From Acidobacteriota bacterium (GTDB taxonomy: Bacteria; Acidobacteriota; Vicinamibacteria; Vicinamibacterales; Vicinamibacteraceae), in contig JADLFL010000045.1 of the NCBI GenBank assembly GCA_020845575.1, forward strand, positions 1 to 62,373: DNA of 62,373 nt. Reading direction: 5' to 3'. The notes beneath the pieces are model-generated. The model had not been told where the DNA came from. It worked only from the letters and a program-made list of their open reading frames with translations, and did no database searches. The translations under genes and the position numbers were made by a program. The stretch's first letter is position 1. Each line of letters starts with the position of its first letter. This document shows, in pieces, positions 57,527-62,373 of this stretch.

Positions 57527-58801
57527 ATGCCTTACCGACATCGCGTCCTGACCATGCTGTTCCTGCTGTCGATGGTCACGTACCTCGACCGCGTGTGTAT
57601 CGCCGTCGCGGGACCGGAGATGCAGAAGGACCTCGGCCTGTCGCCCTCGCAATGGGGCTGGGTCGTCGGCATCTTCGCGCTCTCGTATGCGTTGTTCGAG
57701 ATTCCCTCCGGCGCGCTCGGCGATCGCATCGGTCCGCGTCGCGTGCTCACGCGCATCGTGGTGTGGTGGTCGGCGTTCACGAGCCTGACCGGCATGGTCT
57801 CGAACTACTACGTGCTGCTGGCCACGCGCTTCGCGTTCGGCATGGGAGAGGCAGGCGCGTATCCAAACAGCTCGTCGAGCATCTCGCGCTGGTTCCCGCA
57901 GGCCGAACGCGCGCGCGCGCACGGCACCGTGTGGATGGCGAGTCGCGTCGGCGGTGCACTCACGCCACTGCTCGTCGTGCCCATCGTCGCCGCGTACGGG
58001 TGGCGCATGGCGTTCTACCTGTTCGGCTTCATCGGTATCGTGTGGGCCGTGGCCTGGTACTGGTGGTATCGCGACTATCCCACGGAGATGCCGGGCGTGA
58101 CCGCCGAGGAGATCGCACACATCGGCGATTCATCGGCACGCCGCGAGCATCACGGCCTGCCGTGGGCGTCTGTCGTGAAGAGCCCGAACTTCTGGATCAT
58201 CCTGCTGATGTACCACGCGTACTGCTGGGGGGCGTATTTCTACGTGTCGTGGATGCCCACGTATCTGCGGCTCGGACGGGGCTTCACCGCCGACGAGATG
58301 AAGATCTACGCGATGCTGCCGTTCGTGGCCGGTGCGCTCGGCAACCTGCTCGGCGGCGCGGTGAGCGACGTGCTGGTACGGCGCTCGGGGCTCAGGAACG
58401 GCCGTCGCTTCGTGGCCGCCGCGGGACTCGCGGCATCGGCGCTCTGCCTGTTCGGCACCGCCATCGTCGACGACAGACTGATGGCCGTGGCACTGCTGAC
58501 GCTCGGCTACTTCAGCATGGACTGCATGCTGCCCGTGTCGTGGGCGGTGTGCGTGGACGTGGGGCGCCGTCACGCGGGGGCGATGACGGGCGCGATGAAC
58601 TCGGCGGGACAGATCGGATCGTTCCTGTCGTCGATCGCGTTCGGCATGCTGGTCGATGCCTTCGGTGGACGCTACGACGTGCCGCTCATCCTGTTCAGCG
58701 GCTGCCTGCTCGTCTCGGCCATCCTCTTCATGCGCATCGACGCGTCTGAGCCGCTGGTTCCCGAGAACGCACCGGCGCAAGAGGTGGGCGCGACGGCGTA
58801 A
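57527..58801 (+). CDS. MFS transporter, anion:cation symporter (hexuronate/sugar-acid) type
   Basis: 424 residues, 12 transmembrane segments. YLDRVCIAVAGPEMQKDLGLSPSQWGWVVGIFALSYALFEIPSGALGDRIGPRRVLTRIV carries the ACS-family start and MFS motif A. RFAFGMGEAGAYPNSSSSISRWFP is also typical of GudP/ExuT-like carriers. These import sugar acids with protons. It follows the exported lactonase and PLP enzyme, so it may take up the acid they release. No Shine-Dalgarno is seen; a heptamer array occupies that place. Confidence 0.9.
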   Translation: MPYRHRVLTMLFLLSMVTYLDRVCIAVAGPEMQKDLGLSPSQWGWVVGIFALSYALFEIPSGALGDRIGPRRVLTRIVVWWSAFTSLTGMVSNYYVLLATRFAFGMGEAGAYPNSSSSISRWFPQAERARAHGTVWMASRVGGALTPLLVVPIVAAYGWRMAFYLFGFIGIVWAVAWYWWYRDYPTEMPGVTAEEIAHIGDSSARREHHGLPWASVVKSPNFWIILLMYHAYCWGAYFYVSWMPTYLRLGRGFTADEMKIYAMLPFVAGALGNLLGGAVSDVLVRRSGLRNGRRFVAAAGLAASALCLFGTAIVDDRLMAVALLTLGYFSMDCMLPVSWAVCVDVGRRHAGAMTGAMNSAGQIGSFLSSIAFGMLVDAFGGRYDVPLILFSGCLLVSAILFMRIDASEPLVPENAPAQEVGATA

Positions 58802-58818
58802 ACGCCGCGATATGCGTA

Positions 58819-58840
58819 GGGGCGACGCATGCGTCGCCCC
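58819..58840. terminator. 22-bp perfect palindrome between convergent genes
   Basis: GGGGCGACGCA-TGCGTCGCCCC, with 3' C-run, between the MFS gene and the minus-strand azurin-like gene. A second inverted repeat, GGGCACCC/GGGTGCCC, spans 58869-58924. Likely bidirectional termination; both are common intergenic hairpin types here. Confidence 0.6.
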
Positions 58841-58936
58841 CGCATCGAATCGGTCACGACGGTTGTACGGGCACCCCTTGCCTGCCCTCTGAAGCTGCGG
58901 AGCAGCGGAGGTGGGTGGGTGCCCCTCGTGTCCTGG

Positions 58937-59431
58937 CTACTCGACGATGAGCTGGCCGACCATGCCGCCCTGGAAGTGTCCGGGGAACGTGCAGATGAAC
59001 TGATACTTGCCCGCGGCCGGTGCCACGAAGTCGACCGTGACGCTCTCACCGCCGCCTGCCAGACCCGACGCGACGATGATCTGCGGCTTCGACTTGGCCG
59101 ACACGTAGTTGGTGTCGCGCGCGGTGGCACCGGCGGTGGCCACCGCCAGTGCGTCGGTGCCGGCCTTGAGCAGCACGAAGTTGTGCGCCATCGCCATCTT
59201 CGGCATGGCACTCGTCGTCTTCAGCGTGACCTTGACCTTGTCACCCGCCTTGACGCGGATGATGGCCGGCGCGAACTTCATGTTGTCCGTGCCGGTGAGC
59301 GTGAAGGTCTTGGCACCGGCGGCAGCCTTGGGGGCGGCCTTGGGGGCGGCCTTGGCTTGAGCGAGGACGAGCGCGGGCGAGAGCGTCAGCGCAACGGTGC
59401 ACATCATGGCGCACAGAGAGTGACGGGACAT
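58937..59431 (-). CDS. Azurin/plastocyanin-like blue copper protein
   Basis: 164 residues. Signal peptide (MMCTVALTLSPALVLAQ), then a KAAPKAAPKAAA linker and a cupredoxin domain. Copper ligands: His83 in MAHNF, Cys147, His152, Met157 in CTFPGHFQGGM. Same architecture as the azurin-like lipoprotein before nosZ (38252-38776), but secreted rather than lipid-anchored. Periplasmic electron carrier; partner unknown. Longer upstream codons have no support. Confidence 0.9.
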   Translation of the reverse strand: MSRHSLCAMMCTVALTLSPALVLAQAKAAPKAAPKAAAGAKTFTLTGTDNMKFAPAIIRVKAGDKVKVTLKTTSAMPKMAMAHNFVLLKAGTDALAVATAGATARDTNYVSAKSKPQIIVASGLAGGGESVTVDFVAPAAGKYQFICTFPGHFQGGMVGQLIVE

Positions 59432-59574
59432 CGATACAATCCTTTGGAAGAGGACATGTGGGCGAGCCCAGATGGCGCGCCACACGAGTGGCGGCCGACA
59501 CGGCACGCCACCGCTTATCCTACTCGAAAAACGGCACGTCGGCTGCCGCCGGACGCCGTGACTGGAGAAGTGTC

Positions 59575-60561
59575 ATGAAGAGCATCGTCGCCGTCGTCGC
59601 TCTCGCAGGCGTTGCGATCGGTAGCGCGTCGGCTGCCGAGGCGCAGGGGCAGCGCGGCATGGGCGGGATCGTAGGCATCACGGTCTATCAGGACCGTGAT
59701 TTTCGCGGACGCAACGCCAACTTCCGCAACGATGTGCCGGACCTGCGTGCCTCGGGCATGAACGATCGCATCGTCAGCTTCCAGATCGCCGCAGGCGAGA
59801 CGTGGGAGGTCTGCGAGCACGAGTTCTACAGAGGGCGCTGTCAGGTGTTCTACGGAGTCGAGCGGGACCTGCGTCAGCGCGGGTGGGCGCGCACCATTTC
59901 GTCGATGCGACGTGTCGGTGGGAGTGGTGGCGGCTGGGGCGGCGGTGGAGGCGGCGTGTACCCGCCGGGGCGTCCGGAGCCGCCGATGGGGCAGGGCGGC
60001 CTGACGTTGTTCGCCAATCGCAACTACGGCGGTGCGAGTCGTACGCTCATGGGCCCGGTGGCCGATCTGCGGTCGCTTGGTTTCCACGACCGGGCCGAAA
60101 GCCTGCGCCTTGCGCCGGGGCAGGCGTGGGAGGTCTGTCGCGACATCCAGTTCCAGGGCTGCTACACGGTGACCAGCGACTGGCCGGACCTGGCGCGGCT
60201 CGGCAACAACCTGCGCAACCAGATTTCTTCGGCGAGACCCGCCTTCCGGCCTGGTGGTGGCTGGCCTGGCCCGGCGCCATGGCCAGGCCAGGGCACCGGA
60301 CCGGTGGTCCCGGGCGCAGGCCGCATCGTGCTCTATGCGGGCATGAACTTCTCGGGCCGTTCGCAGCAGTTGCTCGGCACCGACACGCGTATCCGCATGA
60401 GCAACGTCCAGAGCGTGCGCGTGTTCGGCGGCAACTGGTACCTCTGCGAAGACGACAACTTCCGCGGCAGGTGTACGACGGTCAGCGGCGAGGTGATGAA
60501 TCTGCGATCGCTGGGACTGCCACGCGTCCGTTCGGCCCGCCCTGCCGGGGGACCGTACTGA
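59575..60561 (+). CDS. Secreted protein with three beta/gamma-crystallin domains
   Basis: 328 residues; GGAGAAG 6 nt before ATG. Signal peptide (IVAVVALAGVAIGSASA). Three crystallin-type domains of about 85 residues: ITVYQDRDFRGRNANFRNDVPDLR ... WEVCEHEFYRGRCQVF; LTLFANRNYGGASRTLMGPVADLR ... WEVCRDIQFQGCYTV; IVLYAGMNFSGRSQQLLGTDTRI ... WYLCEDDNFRGRCTTV. Each has the Tyr/Phe-x3-Phe/Tyr-x-Gly Greek-key corner and one Cys pair region. They are joined by Gly/Pro-rich linkers (GGGWGGGGGG, GGGWPGPAPWPG). Bacterial members bind calcium or stabilise stress-exposed surfaces; the N/D-x-S/T-S calcium motifs are not obvious here. Confidence 0.87.
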   Translation: MKSIVAVVALAGVAIGSASAAEAQGQRGMGGIVGITVYQDRDFRGRNANFRNDVPDLRASGMNDRIVSFQIAAGETWEVCEHEFYRGRCQVFYGVERDLRQRGWARTISSMRRVGGSGGGWGGGGGGVYPPGRPEPPMGQGGLTLFANRNYGGASRTLMGPVADLRSLGFHDRAESLRLAPGQAWEVCRDIQFQGCYTVTSDWPDLARLGNNLRNQISSARPAFRPGGGWPGPAPWPGQGTGPVVPGAGRIVLYAGMNFSGRSQQLLGTDTRIRMSNVQSVRVFGGNWYLCEDDNFRGRCTTVSGEVMNLRSLGLPRVRSARPAGGPY

Positions 60562-60573
60562 CGAGTCGAATGG

Positions 60574-61113
60574 CTACTTGACCTGGGTGTAGGCGAAGAC
60601 CGTTTCCGTGAGTTTGCCGTTGGCGTTGCGGGCGACGATGATGTCGAGGGCGTCGGGCGCCTTGCGCGTGAAGGTGACGCGCGACGGATTCGGTCCCGTC
60701 CCTTCGAATACAGCCGTCCGTCCTTCGACCTTCACGAGCCTGTGGTTCACCGACTCGGCCTGCGGCTGACGTCCCGCGAGGCCGGGGCCCGGTGCGAAGT
60801 GCTTGATGCGCAGCACGAGTCCGTCGCCTTCCTGCTCGATCGCGAGCAGCTCGTACAGCCGAGGCTCGGTGCCCTGCACGTTGCGGTACACGGCCACCAT
60901 CGACGTCGCCGCCGGCGCCATCCAGTGCTGTTCGATATGGCGGTCGCCGAGCGTGCCTGTCCATTGACCGGCGATGAAGCCGACCTGCTGGATGGTGGCG
61001 GCGGCCGCGGGTGCCGTCCCGATGGCGGCGTCCTGGGCAACTGACGGCGAAGCAGCCAGCAGCACGAGGAGTGCGGCTGGCCCGAGCAGACGAGAGAGGG
61101 TAGAGAGCGTCAT
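60574..61113 (-). CDS. Exported DUF6265-like protein
   Basis: 179 residues. Signal peptide (GPAALLVLLAASPSVAQ). The core QQVGFIAGQWTGTLGDRHIEQHWMAPAATSMVAVYR, then LYELLAIEQEGDGLVLRIKHFAPG and VFEGTGPNPSRVTFTRK, matches the lipocalin-like DUF6265 type. Function unknown. ATG 61113 preferred; ATG 61125 is possible. Between convergent crystallin and upstream pckG. Confidence 0.8.
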   Translation of the reverse strand: MTLSTLSRLLGPAALLVLLAASPSVAQDAAIGTAPAAAATIQQVGFIAGQWTGTLGDRHIEQHWMAPAATSMVAVYRNVQGTEPRLYELLAIEQEGDGLVLRIKHFAPGPGLAGRQPQAESVNHRLVKVEGRTAVFEGTGPNPSRVTFTRKAPDALDIIVARNANGKLTETVFAYTQVK

Positions 61114-61154
61114 GTCGCCCGACATGGTATCGCGGGACTGACGGTCCCACGCCG

Positions 61155-62372
61155 CTACAACCTGCAGATGAGCAGCTCCCGCTCGTACACCATTTCCTTC
61201 GGCAGGTGCGAGTGCAACTGGAGGAACAGTTCCTCGTGCTCCATCACCTCGCGACGCCATTGCACGGGATCGACCGACTGGAGCTGTTCGAACTGCGTCT
61301 CCGAGAACGAAAGCCCGCGCCAGTCGATGTCCTGGTAGCGCGGCATCCAGCCGAGCGCCGATTCGCGCGTGGGGACGCGGCCGCGCACGCGATCGACGAT
61401 CCAGCGCAGCACGCGCATGTTGTCGGCGAAACCGGGCCACAGGAAGCGCCCCTGCTCGTCCTTGCGGAACCAGTTCACGTGGAAGATCTTCGGCGTCTCG
61501 CTCAGCGAGCGCTGCATCGTGATCCAGTGCCGGAAGTAGTCGCCCATGTGGTAGCCGCAGAAGGGCAGCATCGCCATCGGGTCGCGCCGTACCTTGCCCA
61601 CCGCGCCCGCGGCGGCGGCCGTTGTCTCCGAGCCCATCGTGGCGCCCATGTAGACGCCAGACGTCCAGTTGAACGCCTGATACACGAGCGGCATCGTCGT
61701 CGCGCGCCGGCCGCCGAAGACGATGCCGCTGATCGGCACGCCGAGTGGATCGTTGAAGCCGGGATCGATGATCGGACATTGCGCGATGGGCGCGGTGAAG
61801 CGTGAGTTCGGGTGCGCGGCCGTGGCACCCGTCTCGCGCGCGATTTCGGGCGTCCAGCGCTTGCCGCGCCAGTCGAGGCACTCGGCCGGCGGCGTGGGCG
61901 TCATGCCTTCCCACCACACGCCGCCCTCGGGCGTGAGCGCCACGTTGGTGAAGATTGTGTTGCGCGCGATGGTGATCATCGCGTTCGGGTTGGTCTGGTT
62001 CGATGTGCCCGGCGCCACGCCGAACATGCCCGCTTCGGGGTTGATCGCCCGCAGCACGCCGTCGGCGTCGGGCTTGAGCCATGCGATGTCGTCGCCCACC
62101 GTCGACACGGTCCAGCCCTTCATCGCCTTCGGCGGCACGAGCATCGCCAGGTTGGTCTTGCCGCACGCGCTCGGGAACGCGGCGGCCACGTAGGTCTTCT
62201 CGCCGTGCGGATCCTCCACGCCGAGGATCAGCATGTGCTCGGCCAGCCAGCCCTCGTCGCGCGCCATCGCCGACGCGATACGCAGGCCGAAGCACTTCTT
62301 GCCGAGCAGGGCGTTGCCGCCGTAGCCCGACCCGTACGACCAGATCTCGCGCGTCTCCGGGAAGTGGACGAT
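61155..62372 (-). CDS. pckG: Phosphoenolpyruvate carboxykinase (GTP), N-terminus outside window
   Basis: The last 405 residues are present; the gene runs off the right edge. Converts oxaloacetate and GTP to PEP, GDP and CO2 in gluconeogenesis. GTP-type hallmarks: [17 protein letters not shown] (Mn/substrate region), the kinase-1a loop [60 protein letters not shown] and the end [12 protein letters not shown]. No transfer signs; a solitary housekeeping gene. Confidence 0.96.
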   Translation of the reverse strand: MVHFPETREIWSYGSGYGGNALLGKKCFGLRIASAMARDEGWLAEHMLILGVEDPHGEKTYVAAAFPSACGKTNLAMLVPPKAMKGWTVSTVGDDIAWLKPDADGVLRAINPEAGMFGVAPGTSNQTNPNAMITIARNTIFTNVALTPEGGVWWEGMTPTPPAECLDWRGKRWTPEIARETGATAAHPNSRFTAPIAQCPIIDPGFNDPLGVPISGIVFGGRRATTMPLVYQAFNWTSGVYMGATMGSETTAAAAGAVGKVRRDPMAMLPFCGYHMGDYFRHWITMQRSLSETPKIFHVNWFRKDEQGRFLWPGFADNMRVLRWIVDRVRGRVPTRESALGWMPRYQDIDWRGLSFSETQFEQLQSVDPVQWRREVMEHEELFLQLHSHLPKEMVYERELLICRL

Positions 62373-62373
62373 G

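Overview
The window is GC-rich, densely coded bacterial DNA with no rRNA, tRNA, phage or insertion-sequence gene that I can recognise. The gene content points to an Acidobacteriota bacterium, most likely of the Vicinamibacteria (subdivision 6; Luteitalea-like). Grounds: Tat-exported Gfo/Idh/MocA oxidoreductases, DUF1080 proteins, an Oar-like TonB receptor with a carboxypeptidase-regulatory-like N-terminus, Tat-exported SelA-like PLP enzymes, GTP-type PEP carboxykinase and a lipoprotein (clade II) nitrous oxide reductase. This assignment is inference from content, not from a marker gene.

Layout. 1-4744 (minus): exported sugar oxidoreductases and a TIM-barrel/DUF1080 protein. 4957-10713: housekeeping genes (coaA; rph-rdgB with a 57-residue membrane protein; GerMN protein and N-acetylmuramoyl-L-alanine amidase; FAH-family hydrolase). 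10795-20545: L-rhamnose catabolism (rhaB, rhaI, permease, bifunctional aldolase/dehydrogenase) split by a three-gene type III polyketide synthase operon. 20825-33015: mixed genes, including a Fic protein, a DUF4097 protein, an MFS pump, three coupled membrane proteins of unknown function, an FKBP lipoprotein, a PQQ-type sugar dehydrogenase, DUF4112, DUF4380, a HigBA toxin-antitoxin pair and a MOSC protein. 33174-45909: a copper and nitrous-oxide island (copA, copB, a CusF-SCO fusion, an azurin-like lipoprotein, nosZ-membrane protein-nosDFY, a Crp/Fnr regulator and the di-iron repair protein RIC), with a PIN-domain toxin-antitoxin pair inside it. 45958-58801: an exported catabolic locus (RraA-like protein, amidohydrolase/deacetylase, a RidA triple-domain protein, two Tat-exported SelA-like PLP enzymes, another exported RidA, an Oar-like TonB receptor, a lactonase and an MFS transporter). 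58937-62373: an azurin-like protein, a beta/gamma-crystallin protein, a DUF6265-like protein and the 3' part of GTP-PEP carboxykinase.

Two features stand out. First, intergenic DNA is full of short repeats. There are heptamer tandem arrays in several sequence families (GGTTGCC, GGGCACC, GTAAGCC, CATTCGT, AAAAGGG-like) and palindromes of the type CCGCCGGAT-n-ATCCGGCGG. All five GGTTGCC arrays that lie in front of a gene read GGTTGCC on the sense strand and end about 20-30 nt before the start codon. Some arrays have also entered reading frames without breaking them. Second, the 45958-57487 genes look like an undescribed periplasmic pathway in which PLP lyases, their enamine-clearing RidA partners and a deacetylase are all exported. 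In the nitrous-oxide island, three TTGCG-N4-(C)GCAA-like boxes lie before the azurin-nosZ operon and before RIC, with a Crp/Fnr protein encoded between them.
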